Shown: positions 21,285 to 34,327 of the stretch, piece by piece | How the letters are laid out: each line of letters starts with the position of its first letter | How positions within the stretch are numbered: the first letter of the stretch is position 1 | Origin: Kitagawia praeruptora | Lineage: Eukaryota; Streptophyta; Magnoliopsida; Apiales; Apiaceae | Reading direction: 5' to 3' | Assembly (NCBI GenBank): GCA_037693485.1 | Contig: CM075348.1 | Span: 5,890,001-5,954,000 of the forward strand | DNA: 64,000 nt | Notes under the pieces: model-generated | The model's database searches: none | Seen by the model: only the letters and a program-made list of their open reading frames with translations | Told to the model about the DNA's origin: nothing | Made by a program: the position numbers and the translations under genes

Positions 21285-22195
21285 GATATCATTTTCATCA
21301 CATTTTCTTGATGAAAATGTTTGTTGTCCTCAATTACTGTTGACAACTTGTTTATATTTAATTCTAGCCTGTACTTTGTGTACCTGTAGGTGATTTAGCA
21401 CATGTAATGAACTTTAATTATCAATACTTTGTATGATTTAGTCTAACTGAGGAGCCCAGTTTAGCCGTTATAGTGTGAACAGCTTTGAACAATTTTGTGT
21501 CGATGGCTATAATGCTACATGATATGTCTGCGAGTCTGCAACTATTTCCCAACCATTTGACCCATGAAGATTAATTTTATTCTTCAATAGATACGCAAAC
21601 TATGTTGTTTCTGTTTATATATAAGCTGATGGCCAATGCCTCTGCGGTCAACTTGGTTCACCTTAAAAACAAGTTGGCCATACAATCTGGATGTTATGCA
21701 CCTGACTAATGTATAGACATTTGAGTAATTATTTAAATAAAAAACAATTAAGAGTTTATTAAATATTTTATGAGAATTGTAACTGTTTGATTTTGTACAC
21801 ATTTATTTGTCATTTTTTAGAAGATACGTGCAATTTTATTTTTTTCTGATTGACTGGCCAAGTTTTCTCTGGTTTATTAATGTACATTTTCAAATATACA
21901 TGTTAAGGTTAGTAAAGTAGCTCTTTATTTCACAATAGTAATATACTATTGGTCATTTTGTAAAAATACATGTTAAGATCAGTAAAGTAGCTCCTTATGT
22001 GCAAGGTATTGTGGATAATTGTGTAATATATACGATCATAATTACAAATTTGTGATCACTAATCATAGAAATATTTTTAACAGTCTGAGGTGTCATGAAG
22101 TTCTAGCCATAATGCAGGATAGGATGAACTTACTAAACAGTATCGTTATCAAATTTCTTAAGCATTACTTATATTATAATTCTATTATTCTTTAG

Positions 22196-22398
22196 GCTTA
22201 AAATTCCTTACCCACTTCAGTGGAGTGCTCCTACTTTTGATGCTGGACATCCGTTTGGAATGATGGCTGCTGTAATTGCCTCTCTCATAGAGGTAAACTC
22301 ATACCTGGAAAGGTCTATAAATTTTCAATCAAGGGTCTAATTATTCGAAACTGTTGCCTTAATTGTTGTTTCTTAAGTAGTCAACAGGAGCATATAAG
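22196..22398 (+). pseudogene. Nucleobase-ascorbate transporter (NAT) gene fragment
   Basis: Two exon-like pieces with splice signals occur at 22196-22292 and 22381-22398. Together they encode KIPYPLQWSAPTFDAG, then MMAAVIASLIE|STGAYK. This is the conserved mid-region of plant NAT membrane transporters, with the NAT-type QW.(A/S)PTFDAG and ESTGAY motifs. The frame then leaves the family and no other NAT exon is seen nearby. A whole NAT is over 500 residues, so this is a captured fragment within the CACTA-like element. Confidence 0.75.
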
Positions 22399-22886
22399 CG
22401 ATTTGCTTATTTTTACAATCGTCTTCTGCTATTGTGTTATTGCTCCTATTATTATTATTCCATTTGGGGTGGTATACTTGGCTAGTTTATCGGAATCAGG
22501 TAAAACACATAATTTTTTATTAACCATTCCTTCTTATTACATGGAATACAATATGTTCAGTCAGTCTCAGATTAGTACTGTATCAGATAACTGTTTATTC
22601 AAGGGAAATTGTATGACTTATATTTTTTTTTGCTGATTGATATCATATGATCCATATTTTCTTATTGTTGCAGTAATACACATAAAGACGGCGGAAGCGA
22701 TGCCAACTGGTTCAGAGATTTAGAACATTCTAAGGAGAAGCACAAAACAAACTACACGTAAGATTATCAAAGTTTCCGCAGCAAGAAGCTTAGTAATCAT
22801 TTGAATTTACATGGCAGAAAAAAGAGTCTATCTAGTGTAGATCTTTGTGTACATGAGATACATATGATGTAGTCCAAATCTTTCAG

Positions 22887-23289
22887 TGCCAAGGAAAGAG
22901 GCATTATGATTGCAAACAATCTGGTTACGGTGGACAAACTAAGCCCGTTTTCCACAAGAAGGTAACAATCAATTTTTCCTTAAAATGAATGTATTAATCC
23001 TGAAGGTTTCCGATTCCATAACACCTTCTCTTTACAACACTACTTTTTTCTCTCTTATCAGGTAAAAACTACCAAAAAAAATGTGTTGAGGCTGCAATGC
23101 CAGGGCTACAAACATGTGTCGCAGCATCCTATCAAGGTTAGCTTTTCATTTTTGAGTACCCTTCATTATGGTTCATTTGAGTTTGCATACTAGCTTAGCT
23201 TAGCTTATCTTTATCCTATTGGTCTGAAAAGATGCTAGCATTTTGAGATTGGTGGAGACAAGAAGGGGAAGAGAACATCTTTGTTTTAG
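22887..23289 (+). pseudogene. Ribosomal protein eL42 (RPL36a/L44) gene fragment
   Basis: Three exon pieces at 22887-22971, 23062-23136 and 23230-23289 encode the C-terminal two thirds of cytosolic 60S protein eL42: RHYDCKQSGYGGQTKPVFHKK, then LRLQCQGYKHVSQHPIK, then HFEIGGDKKGK...TSLF and a stop. Introns are kept, so capture was from genomic DNA, not mRNA. Decay: TAG at 23236 in place of Lys, a lost acceptor before exon 3, and a zinc-binding Cys changed to Tyr. The N-terminal exons are absent. Confidence 0.85.
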
Positions 23290-23639
23290 AATATCTTTGG
23301 TACAAACTTTCTTTTGTCTGATGGCACTCTTAGAATCATGGGGTAGTTTTTATGTATAAGGACTATTTGTTATTTTATTAAGTATGTTGTCTATGGTGAC
23401 CTTTTCCGCTCTTAGCTTGTTTTATGTATGGATGGTTAATTTCGGATGCTATTTGTTATGGTATTGTAATTGTAGTAATTTTTGCTACTTTCAAGTTTTG
23501 CGGATAATGTATATAAAGGTATTACAGTTTAATAGCTTGTGAGTTGTGATAACATATGACAATTTTAGCCGTCAGAAGATTTGTATATTGGATTCAAAAG
23601 AAAAACGTATTTATCTAATTTTCCTTTTTTTGTTTTAAA

Positions 23640-23937
23640 TTTTCTACTTCCGACAGAAGGTTTGTTGGAATATAATATATGAATATTTTATTATTATTTA
23701 TAGATAACAATCAAAAATCAAACTTCTGACAAATTTTTCTGTCGAATGTTTAGTTTAATAATATAATAAAGAGGAAGTAGGTCCCTCGTTATCTTCCCAC
23801 GCAATTGATAACTTCCGACGCAAATACGAACATTTGACAAGGATTTTTCTGACGGACTAATTCTGTCGAAAGGAAGCATTCTTCTGACAAAATATAGGCC
23901 AAAAATTTTGTCGGAAATGCCTGTTTTTGTTGTAGTC
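23640..23937. repeat. CACTA right subterminal region and terminus
   Basis: Dense inverted words such as cttctgacaa, ttttctgtcga, ttctgacgga and tttgtcggaa end in tttttgttgtagt. Such subterminal repeats are transposase-binding regions in CACTA elements. Confidence 0.65.
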
Positions 23938-24660
23938 ATAGAAAGCTCATGAAATATCAACACAAACTTTCTAGACCAAACAAGACGTTGAAATTCGCTC
24001 CTCTTGTCAGGTTCCTGACCTCTTTATAGGACTCCACCCCAAAAAAATACTCCCTTCGTCTCTAAATATGTTTCCTGTTTTTTCCGGACAGATTTGCCAA
24101 CGTAAACTTTTAATCGTAATGTCTTGAATTTCGTATTAGTATTAAATATAAAAATTTCACTGTATTAAAATTATTATTTATATTATACTCAAATGTTCAA
24201 TTTAATAAAAAGTTGTTTTACTCCAATGGTATTCCCTATATTTTTAAAAGTAATTTTAAAGTATTATTTTGAAATTTGAAATTTTAACGATTATATTCCA
24301 ACAGATATATTCCAACGGCTATATTATAACGGCTATATTTCAACAGCTATATTATAACAACTATATTCTTCTTCTTTTTTTGACATCATAACGGCTATAT
24401 TCCAGCTATATTATAAAATTATTGGGAGAATTATTTTGGAAGTTTAAATATTTTAAAATGATTTTAAGAGTCATATTGCATTTAAAAGATCAAAATTTGT
24501 AAATTTCATATTTAATTCGTTTTTGATCCTAAAAATATTTTAAAAATACGTGTGTTTTCGTAAGTTTGTACTCTACATTTTAAAAATGAAAAGTTTAATT
24601 TTCTATCAATTTTCCATTTTATTACGATTTTTAAAAGTGGGTTAAAGTGATTTTTATGTA
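23938..24660. other. Intergenic, with MITE fragment and short ctatatt repeats
   Basis: At 24047-24090 actcccttcgtctctaaatatgtttcctg resembles one end of a Stowaway MITE without a clear partner. At 24285-24410 degenerate repeats of aacggctatatt occur. No gene seen. Confidence 0.5.
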
Positions 24661-24739
24661 GTTTCAGCATGGTGCAATTACAAAAGTGCCCCTGGGAACA
24701 GTATCTTTCTTTTTCCCAGATTAACATCTCTTCGTCTTA

Positions 24740-24835
24740 TCTCTACTCTATCTCAATCTCTCTAAATCTCTCTCCCTCACAATCTCTCTCGCTCAATCTC
24801 CTCTCTCTCTCTCTCCCTCACTGTTCTCTCTCACG
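24740..24835 (+). promoter_or_regulatory. CT-rich leader region upstream of the TilS-like gene
   Basis: A run of tctctc and ccctcac words lies 270-360 bp before the start codon. Such CT tracts are common in plant promoters and 5' UTRs. The transcription start itself was not resolved. Confidence 0.45.
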
Positions 24836-25100
24836 AATCCATATGTTATAGGTGAAGAAGAATATTAGAGATAATAGGCGGGAGAAGAGAAACAGCGCCG
24901 GCGGGAGACAATATAGGGGGTTGATTTTTGCTCCCTCAAATAAGGGACTGAGTAGTTTTCTCTCCCCTAAAATATATAAGGGATGGGGAGTAGCGTTGGA
25001 GGGCTGTTTTGCAGTACCGACCCCTAAATTTTGTCCAGCTAGACTCAATATAGATAGGTAAGGGTATCTTGTTGAGCTGTAACTGTAAGGGGAGGGGCAC

Positions 25101-28100
25101 ATGGCGCGAGGATTGAAACTTGCTTCTTCCCAATTAATAAGCTCTATTTCTGGAACAACATTCAATCTTACAAACACAAACACCAATTTTTTTCCGCGGC
25201 GGTTTTCTAAGGCTATTACCTTAAATTGCTGTTGCTCCGATGACATTTCATCTTACAGACATGTTTTTTCTAAGAGAATGGCCTTGGCTGGTCTCAACCC
25301 TCATCATCGTATAGGTTTCTTTTACTTCTCTCCATCACCCCTCATATGATTGCTTAATATACATATCTTTCAATCTTTAAACAATCAAAGTTTCATTTTT
25401 TTTATTTGTAGTTTATATAATTTTTGACTTGATGATATTTTAAAGATTCAATCTTTGTTGTTGGATTTAAAGACCAATGTGTATGCATGTATAATTGTAA
25501 ATGTAGCATATTCGAATTTTTGTTCTTGCTCTAACTAGCATTATGCTCAAACAAGGATATCCTGAAAATATGATATGGAACCTGTATTTTTCACATGGTA
25601 TCAGGTGACATGATGAGATACACATTTCTTACATGCATATCTGAGATTTGCACATTTGATTTAATACGATTTAGGAATTGCAAATCTTTAAAGAAATTCT
25701 CATCTTCTGGTGACTCGGGAGTTTTATTAACGGTCAAAATGCCGACTTGTAGTATTTTGGGCGAAAACTTATTATTATTATTATTGCTATTTTTATAACT
25801 AATTTTCTGGTAGAAAGGTCCTTTACCCCTTTAACTATGGTATAAATTTATATAGGTTTGGAGTATGATTGCATCACCTTGTAAAACAACATAACTCAAT
25901 ACACTGTTAATAACTAGAGCATAGTGTTTTGCAAGGTATGTGTACTATATTTCTGATTCTTGACTACTCATAGTGGCTAAATCAAGATGAGAGCTTAATT
26001 ATGTTCTGTTTTTAGCTCTAGGTGTCTCTGGTGGGCCAGATAGTATGGCTCTATGTGTATTGGCTGCTGATTGGAAAAAAGAAGGCCTCAGTGCTGCTAC
26101 TAAGGATAGTAAAAACTTCATAGATGGAATGTTGGCAATAATTGTTGACCATGGCCTGCGTGCTGAGAGTGAAACCGAGGCAAAAGTCGTGCAACGTCGA
26201 GTTCTGAACATGGGTATGACCGCTTTTTTATTTAAGTAGCGATACAGAATACTCTTACGTTACCTAGTCTATTTTGATTTTATTTGGTAATGGATGGTTA
26301 ATTTGGCGCTTTGTAGGAATCAGGTGCGAAATTGCCCGTGTTGATTGGGAAAATGGAAAGCCCAAACAGGGCCACGTGCAAGAAGCAGCTCGGGCAGTCA
26401 GGTGATATTGTGAAATCCAGGACCCTTCTCCCGAAAGTTTGTTTCTTAGTTCTTAGTTTTCTCCTTTCATTTATATTTTAAATCAGGTACCAGCAATTTC
26501 AAAGAATTTGTAACCAGTACCAAACGAACGTGTTACTAGTTGCACATCATGCAGATGATCAGGTCTGATGCCATGAATTTCTTGATGCTTTCAGTGTTTG
26601 TAACTTTTAGTATCTGTGTACATTTTGTGGTGTACTGTGTAGATTTTCTGTAAATCATTTCTGTTTCCTCTATTAATAAGATGTTTCCATCTGATGTAGA
26701 GTATAAATTTTATATAGTGTTGCTAACAACTATTTTTTTGTAAAAGAATTAGACTTGTATAATAAAGTCGGAGAGTTGAGATGTAACTATGTGATTGTAG
26801 ATAGTAACATGCATTTTGATTAATGATGCAGGCAGAGTTGTTTATTCTGAGGCTATCTCGTAATAGTGGTGTCCTTGGACTTGCTGGAATGGCATTTACA
26901 TCTCAGATGTTCAACACAAATTTAAATTTCATTATTGGAAGTTTTAGTAGCATATTATTGGTTCGACCATTGCTGGAGTTTACAAAAGATGACATGTACA
27001 AGGTAATTACCTTTCATGGTTCTTAAAACTTTAAATAATTTAAGCTTATGATAGAATTGATTGGCTGTACTTACATAATCTTTTAATGGTTTATAAATTC
27101 AGAAGCTTTTTAAAGTCAAATGTTGTGCCTCATTGCTACAAGTACAACCATCAATATTAGTATTTATTATGGAACTTTTAAAGAAAAATTGTAGTCGAGT
27201 TGTAATGTTGTCTCGTATTTCTTGGAAGTTATGATACATGATCGTGCTTGTATTTCAGATATGCCAGGGGGGTAATCAGGAATGGGTGGAAGATCCTACA
27301 AACCAAAGTCAAGTATATGTCCGTAATCGGATCCGAAAGTCACTGACGAACATTTCATCATGTGAGTTGCATGAAAGATCATGAAGCTTAAAAATCTGGA
27401 TTTGAATCTCCCTTCATATATATATTGACAAAGTATCACATAGTGGTATTATTTTATAATTTTAATTTACGTTGGCATATTCATTTGCTAGTGTGATATC
27501 ATCTTAGTTTTTGTTGGTATATATCCATGGGCCCATGGCATAATCTGAACCACAAGGATTCCAAGCTTGAAATGCTAATCCAATTCTTTTTAAACAGCTA
27601 TCTTTAAGCGTGAATTAGAGACAGTAATTTCTGCCTGTGGAAGAACACGTATGTATGTCGACCAGTTTTGTCATTATCTGATAAAAGAGGCTGTGACAAT
27701 AACGACCGTAAGTATTTTCCCAGCTGTTTAAGACTAATGTTTTTCGGAATACATGATTTTTTTTCGATTCTGTAGATTTTATGTTGTACATCTCGGAAAA
27801 CTACTATATACAGCTGTCAAGGGCATATTTAGAGCATGAAAATATATTTGGGCAAATTGGGCGATGCTACATACAGAGTTCTACAAAGTCGAGATATATA
27901 AAACCCTGCAATGTTCATGGCGGCAATAATAAAAATGTTCTGGAGTCAAGGGATGACAACGGGTCCGATCGGGTTGGATTTGTGAGGTATCCAAACCCAA
28001 ATCTTTTTATCAAATTCAAATCCAATCGGGTTTTAAAATCGAAATCCAAACTTGATCCACCGGATTTCGGATCAGGTTCGGGTTTATCCAAACCCAAAAT

Positions 28101-31100
28101 TTGAAACTTTTAAAAACTAAAAAAAAAAAAAAAAAGTTTTGTACTATCTTTTACTTTGAACCCAAAATTCATGGAACATTAGTTTAAAATAAAAAGTTTA
28201 ACTTTAAAAACTAAAAACGTTACTAATTGTCAAGAATTACAAATAAAACTCGAACTTTAAAGTCTTAGTTTTCAAATTGAAAATACAAGGTATTAGAATA
28301 AGAATCAGGAAAGATGAAGTCGGTAAGAGTTTAATTCAATATAAGATATTGGGTTATGGACAGGTCGGTCATCAATAGTAAATTATATAATTAAAATCCT
28401 ATTATTATTGCTAAAAATAAAAGGATAAATTAAAAGTTAAAAAAACTATTAAAATATATTTATATATAGTATAAATGATACTGGATTTTTTTCGGATTTC
28501 GGGTTTGGATAAGGTTTTGGATTTCGGGCCGGGTTTAGATTGGAATGCCTAATATCCAAATCCAAACTCTTCCGTGTTTAAAAAATGAATCCAAATCCAA
28601 AATTTCGGGTTCGGTAAAATCCAATCGGGTCGAAATGGATCGGGTATCCATCAGATCGGATTTTTCTGCCATCCTAGAGTGTAGTCTACATTTTACAGAG
28701 TACTTAACTTCTGGTTACTGCACTCTAATGTTTTTATATGGCAGGTTTGAGTACTACTATTAGTTTAACTGAATGTTTATTACTTTTTCTGTCATTCCAT
28801 GCATATTATCACAACCAACTTGTACTATTTCATTTCTCAACTTTGAACAAACCTTTCGTGCCTTATTATGCCATTTCCAGGACAGAGGTACTAAATTTCG
28901 TTTGTGCAGCACTGAAATATATCATTTATTGTTTAACAAGTTGTGTATAAATTCTTTATCTGTATTGGTTTTAAATTTGCATTACTTATGGGATATAATC
29001 ACACTATTGTCAATATAAAATTGAAGATGTGCATAATTATTAAAAGTTACCAGTTACTGTCTAAACATTTCCCTAAACCTTTTTTCTTTCCTATGTGTCC
29101 TCTCTCTACGGGTTGCAGCACGGGTATGCTGTCGTTGATTTAGAGATTCTCAATTCGATGAAAATCAATAATCTGTGCCTGTCAAAGTTTGTAACCTTGC
29201 TGTTGAAGGTACGCACTGCATAGTGGTCATTCTAAATATTGGTAGAAATTAAAATATTAAAAACAGTACTTGTTTTGCCAAATTTTTCTATATTCCTCAT
29301 GTGACATGTTCTACTTTGTTAGTTCATATCCCAAAGGAACAGGCCAGTTCGAGGGAGTGCATTGAAACAAGTGATGGACTATGTTCGAACTTACCCCTGC
29401 AAGGTGTATCACTTTTCGGGTTTTTATTTACATTATTCATCACTGCATTCTATTGAAGTGCATTAACCTGAAAGTACTGTAAGGTAAGGTCGTATGAGAA
29501 ATTAACAACAGGGCTGAAGTTGATTGCAAATATACCTGACTGCGAAAGATTGATGATCACATCCCTCATTGAAATTATCACACATGTGTTTTTCTATTCT
29601 TCATTTTTAAGTTTGGAAAAACAGAATAAACTTAATTTTCTACTCCATTTTCTACTCCATTTTTGCCTTCTGCTTTGTGCATCAAATTTATTTTCTGTTT
29701 AGCCTTTACCTACAACTCTGCCTACGCTACGCTACATTTGCCTTAAGCTCCTAGGTTCTCTTATTCTTTAGTACAGAAGTAAATTTGGAAGGGTGAGAAG
29801 TTCACTGGAGGATTCCTTTTATAACGGATGACTTGTAAATTATCAGTTATTAATTTAAGTGCACATCAATCTGGGATCCTCAAATATTCGTAATGTGTTG
29901 GTGCACACGGATGGGCTCAGTTATACTACATTTTAAGAATATTATGCAGTAAACTTTTTTTTGGTTTTACATGGAGAAAAAGTTTAGTGAGTTTGAATCC
30001 TGTATTCGCATCTGTTTTCCATTAACAATTTTGGCTTAATTTAATTATAAATTATCTGTTCTTGCAGACTTCATTCACTGCAGCTGGTTGTTATCTTTGT
30101 GCAGCTCCTGGGTCGAAGGGAACCAAAGTCCTTGTTTGTTTATCGAAGAATTGTGCTTTGCCTTTAGAGATGCAGTTGTTGTACAGGGATCCTTGTGAAG
30201 GACAGAAATGTTGTACCTGCAGTGAGGTTGAACAACTTCTGGAACATGTAGAATCTTATTCTGATAAGATGATTTTAAATGCCTCGGAAGTACCTTTTTT
30301 GGATACAACATCATCTACGTCGTTGTTGGAAGAAGCCAAGAGACTTGGCATGCTTTCTGAGTCAACAAATAAGGCAATCATTTCTTTGCAAGATGATGAA
30401 ATTGAAATATTCGTGTCTAAGACTGCTAAAGTGCCTGAATTTGAATCAGAAACAGAAGCTCTACACGCCGTATCTACTTCCTTGGCCAATTCACTTCACT
30501 CTAATCAAATTGGTTACTACATGAACAGATTTTATCTTAAATGGAAACTGACGAAGAATTTTCCAAATAATGCATATTCTTTGGAGAAGGATGGTCAAGG
30601 ACAGGATTCGGGGGAGACAGTTCATCAATACTATTGCAAGGGTTGTCTAGTTAGGCCTGATATGGAACTTGAAGTTCGCCACATGATTGATGCTGATTGG
30701 TTATATCTTGCTGAGTTATTGAAGTGCCACGATTTGAAAGATTTTTTAAATAAACAACTACTAGATATGGGAATGTGCAAGGAAACAGAGTCAGCGGAAA
30801 CATGTTCAGAATATGTAAGATTATCAGCAGAAAGAGCGCTTTTGTCACTGAAATCTATCCCAGTTGCTGCAAGAAGAGGCCTGCCTGTACTAGTCCATCC
30901 TCAAGGACTACTACTCAGCATTCCGGTACGCCGAATCCTGATGTTATTTATTAATTTATTTCAAGTAAAGAGATGCATGCTATATTTGTCTTTCTATCCA
31001 TCTCTTGGTTGTGGTATTAGTTTATGTAGATATGCTTTCTGCTTGCATCTGTGTGAATATACATCAAGCTGATGTAATCTGGGGAATTTTCGTAAACAGT

Positions 31101-31743
31101 TATTTTTAATAGGATGAAAATAGTTTCTTTTTAAAATGAATTGATTTATTTAATGTTATCATCTCTTTGACAAGTGCTCTTTTTTTTACGAAGATAATTT
31201 TTGCTTGTGAAAATTCATTAGCACATAAATTGGAAATTCTTCTCCACACAGAGCTAATCATGCATATTACATATTTCTATCCATATATATTTCTTGAAAA
31301 TTGTATATGGTTATAAAGGAATTACATATATTACATATTTGGCTCTCCAAATATTCTGTGTCTAATCAGACATTACATATGTATCTCTATTGGCATGCCT
31401 TGAAAATTGAATGTGGTTATAGATGTTTAGACATAAAGGGGTAACAGGTATATTACATGGTAATCTTGCCAAATATTTGATGATTGCAACTATCAAACTA
31501 GTACAGGAGTCAAAAAACTTGGGTGTATTGACGATAGGTTTTAAGTCCATTGTCACCCTTTCTCGATTATATTCTATATAGATATATAATATAATAGATT
31601 ATATGTTTTCAAATAATCTTTTGACCTGTTATATTTCATTTGTTCACTAGAGTGTTGACTTTAAGCACTGCCCCAGCTTGGAGGTATCGGCAATATGGAA
31701 ACCTAGAACGCCTCTTGAAGGAGATCGAAGTTCTTATTTATAG
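25101..31743 (+). CDS. RSY3: tRNA(Ile)-lysidine synthase-like protein (TilS/RSY3 type), 11 exons
   Basis: Exons: 25101-25314, 26016-26213, 26317-26401, 26487-26562, 26832-27002, 27259-27361, 27598-27707, 29119-29208, 29323-29403, 30068-30925, 31651-31743. All junctions are GT-AG and keep the frame: 2079 nt, 692 aa. The first 70 residues are Ser/Thr/Arg-rich, a likely organelle transit peptide. The PP-loop ATPase motif SGGPDS spans 76-81; the conserved AHHADDQAE begins at 185. TilS converts the wobble C of tRNA-Ile(CAU) to lysidine, so the protein reads AUA; in plants this serves the chloroplast and perhaps mitochondria. The symbol rests on recalled similarity to Arabidopsis RASPBERRY3. A CT-rich leader precedes the ATG. 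Intron 7 holds a MITE-like insert. Confidence 0.93.
27949..28675. mobile_element. Probable hAT-type MITE inside TilS-like intron 7
   Basis: The ends agggatgacaacgggtc and (reversed) aggatggcagaaaaatc resemble the common plant hAT MITE terminus. The inside is full of atccaaa/tttggat and cgggt words in both orientations, giving a foldback. No clean 8-bp target duplication was found, so boundaries are approximate. Confidence 0.5.
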
Positions 31744-34030
31744 TCTTTGCTAAGTGGGCTGCAGTGACCATTAAATCGGCTGGGACTGAAACTTGGATTG
31801 TGATCTTCTCTAAATTTTGTTATTGATAGTTGTTTCCCTGCTTCTATATAAGTAGGTCACGTAGTTCAAGTTTTCAGCTAGGTGTAGCAGTTTAATCTAC
31901 AATTTCTGAAGTTGACAAGGTAGAATTTCTTGTCTATGCCTATATGTACCTATGTGACATTTTGCAGATGTAGCCAATGGCCAATCCTTAGCATCTTTTT
32001 AGGGTCGAAGTATTGGAAGCAAATAGAAAAGGGAATACCAAGTGGATCTTGCAAATAGTTTTTTTTTTTTGCTAAATTGGATCTTGCAAATAGTTGAGTT
32101 TTCTTTCCATAATTTTAGTGGTATTGTGTTTTGTATCTACTTGTATTGTTGTACGGATCATCATGGATGATTACTAATTTTTTTTACAAGTAAATGCAGT
32201 AACCCTTGGACTTGTATCATTGTATGTGTGCTATCTTGCCCCAGAAACATGAAACCCTGGCTGACAAATATTTGTTTGAAGCATTTAAGGATTCATACTG
32301 ATTTCTATGAACAACTCAGCTATGTCATGCTTCAAGCTTTCATCAAATAAAAAAAGCCCGAAATAAGTTATTGGCATTTTGTCAAGGACCTACTTTTTAT
32401 TCCGAAAGTTTCAAAGAATTTTCGGCAATGGTATTCATGCCAATTTTACTCGGCCTCTCCGATCATATCTTTAAAATACCCTTCATTTCATATTTTACTT
32501 AAAAAGATAAATCCATCTTCTTCCAACACATTACCCCATCTTCAAATACAAAGAAATTATCATTCGAACTTCAAATTTGAAGGTACGCTATTCATTTAAA
32601 AATGCTATACTGTTCTTTAAATCAACCACTTCACATCTTCATCTCTATATTTATTTCAATATTTTTATCTATTATCGTTGTATGTAGAGATGATGAAGAG
32701 GATTTGAAGCAAAATTTTTAATACTCATTTGGTTTGAGATAGTATAGTGATATTTAAGTGAAAAATGGGAAAATTTTAATACCGAGTTAATTTTTAAATA
32801 ATAATGATCGAAGATAGTGTTAACTCAACTAAAAAATATAATTGGTATTGATTGTAAATAAAGCAGCCTTATTTTAGGTATACTTTCCGCGGTTTCATCG
32901 CTACCGCGGAAAAGATGACTCAATTTCTCTTCTTTCTTGGTAAAGTGCCTATTGCTAACCCAAACTTCGCTCCAAGAAATTTAGCCATTTTTACCTCATT
33001 GAAGTCATCACAGTTGACGGAGGACTGAAAACAAATAAACCAAAATAAAATCTTTCACCAAGGCATTTACCGAGGAAGTAGAAGTTTCATAGAACTTCAT
33101 GATATTTTCTTTTTATAAAGCAAATCGACTTCGAATAATACACTCTAAAAACGACGAATCTTGAAGTATGATGCACTGTAATTCTTTAGAGCATCTGCGG
33201 TGAATCTTCTTGTCCATTTTCTGAAAATAAGGATAATTGTACTTGAATGTATATGCCATTTTAAAAGATAAACACTTTTAGGCTTTTCTTTGTTTATTTT
33301 AACTTCAGGCTTTGCTGAGTTTGAGTTTGAGATTTCAACAAACAAAATAAATGGTTTCCTGAGTTAAAGACCAATGAATCAAAATATACAACTGCTAAAT
33401 TTAAATATATATCAAAAAATTACAGTTGTCATTAGTTTTTGTACTCTAACTAGAAATAACAAATGTAAACTACAAAAACAAGCTTGTAATTGTACAAAAT
33501 GCATTTACAAAGACACTAATACTCCAGTAACATGACAGTCAAAGTCTGTCAATCACCATTACTAAACTAAATATAACAAATGATAAAAATCTATATAATC
33601 CATACAATATCTGAATTCACTCCTTGCTCTTGTTTAAAGAGACTAAAAAACTAAAAATAACAAAGCTTTCCTCATTCAAAACTTCAAGAGGGAGGAGCCC
33701 TTCTTTTGCCCCAGCATACATCGAGCAAGGTCCAACAGTACCAGAATCTGATCAGAAGAAACCTAATTCCCAGCTGAAAGATCAATACATACATTATACA
33801 GTCTTTTGAGGGTTGAAATATAAATTCAATATTGACAAGGAAAGAAATGGTTGAAGACAAAAGGTAAACTAACACCCAAATTTAAAAAGAAACTTGTAAA
33901 CGAAATTAACATTTGGCAATTTGCAACCCATTAGATCCTTTCAGTTTCTACTAACCACTAACCAGTGCAACATAACAAACAAGTGCACAATAATGTAATT
34001 TCACGAATTTGTATCTTTCATATAAAAAAT
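31744..34030. other. Intergenic region downstream of the TilS-like gene
   Basis: AT-rich, no convincing coding region. It includes the presumed 3' UTR of the TilS-like gene and a short perfect-arm inverted repeat (ttccgcgg...ccgcggaa) near 32888-32914. Nothing else recognised. Confidence 0.6.
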
Positions 34031-34039
34031 ACATGAGAT

Positions 34040-34138
34040 GGGACTCAGTTTATGGGTGGTGATATAACAGGATGGTCGGCAAGGTGAAATTCACCATTAC
34101 GACGAACGAGACCAATCACAGAGAGTCATCATTGTCCC
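34040..34138 (-). ncRNA. C/D box snoRNA with antisense to 18S rRNA
   Basis: Minus strand: 5' stem GGGAC (34138-34134), C box ATGATGA (34132-34126), D box CTGA (34048-34045), 3' stem GTCCC (34044-34040) pairing fully with the 5' stem. The internal ggtctcgttcgt is complementary to the conserved 18S segment ACGAACGAGACC, the target region of the U61 family. Length 99 nt. A decayed copy of the guide lies near 34555-34585. Such RNAs direct rRNA 2'-O-methylation by fibrillarin in the nucleolus. The exact methylated base is not assigned. Confidence 0.8.
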
Positions 34139-34181
34139 AAAGTGCGATCATCAAATCAGAAATTACCAATATATAAACACT

Positions 34182-34274
34182 AGAGTCATCAGATAGGAGC
34201 GAAAGACTAATTTCAAATGTATAATCATATATAAATTGTCATTTGAACTATGCATCTAATCATCACTTGACCCC
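34182..34274 (-). ncRNA. C/D box snoRNA with antisense to 25S rRNA (copy 1)
   Basis: Minus strand: stem GGGGTCA (34274-34268) pairs with TGACTCT after the D box; C box GTGATGA (34266-34260); D box CTGA (34192-34189). The 18-19 nt directly before the D box (complement of 34193-34211) pair with the 25S segment around GGGGCGAAAGACUAAU, with one G-U pair. By the D+5 rule the target is the second G of the GGGG run; I cannot confirm that this site is known. Length 93 nt. Confidence 0.85.
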
Positions 34275-34327
34275 AACAACTACCCAAATCAAATAAAATA
34301 TGTTATATACTCATAATTATAAGAGCC

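Larger units (their letters stand above)
13300..23937. mobile_element. CACTA-like transposon, right part, with captured genes
   Basis: The right end at 23937 reads tttttgttgtagt, the complement of the common plant CACTA terminus ctacaacaaaaa; the final base is C instead of G. The last 300 bp carry many inverted copies of ttctgacaaa/tttgtcagaa. The same words recur at 13425-13660 and 15775-15910, which I take as the other subterminal zone. The true left end was not found and may lie beyond the copia/chromovirus nest. Pieces of two host genes and a CT-rich 5'-UTR-like stretch (18,290-18,360) lie inside. The left boundary given is approximate. Confidence 0.5.

Noticed and set aside
24852..25061. 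Short open frame just before the TilS-like start
   Set aside because: Probably 5' UTR; the protein has no recognisable feature and the ATG at 25101 starts the supported gene.
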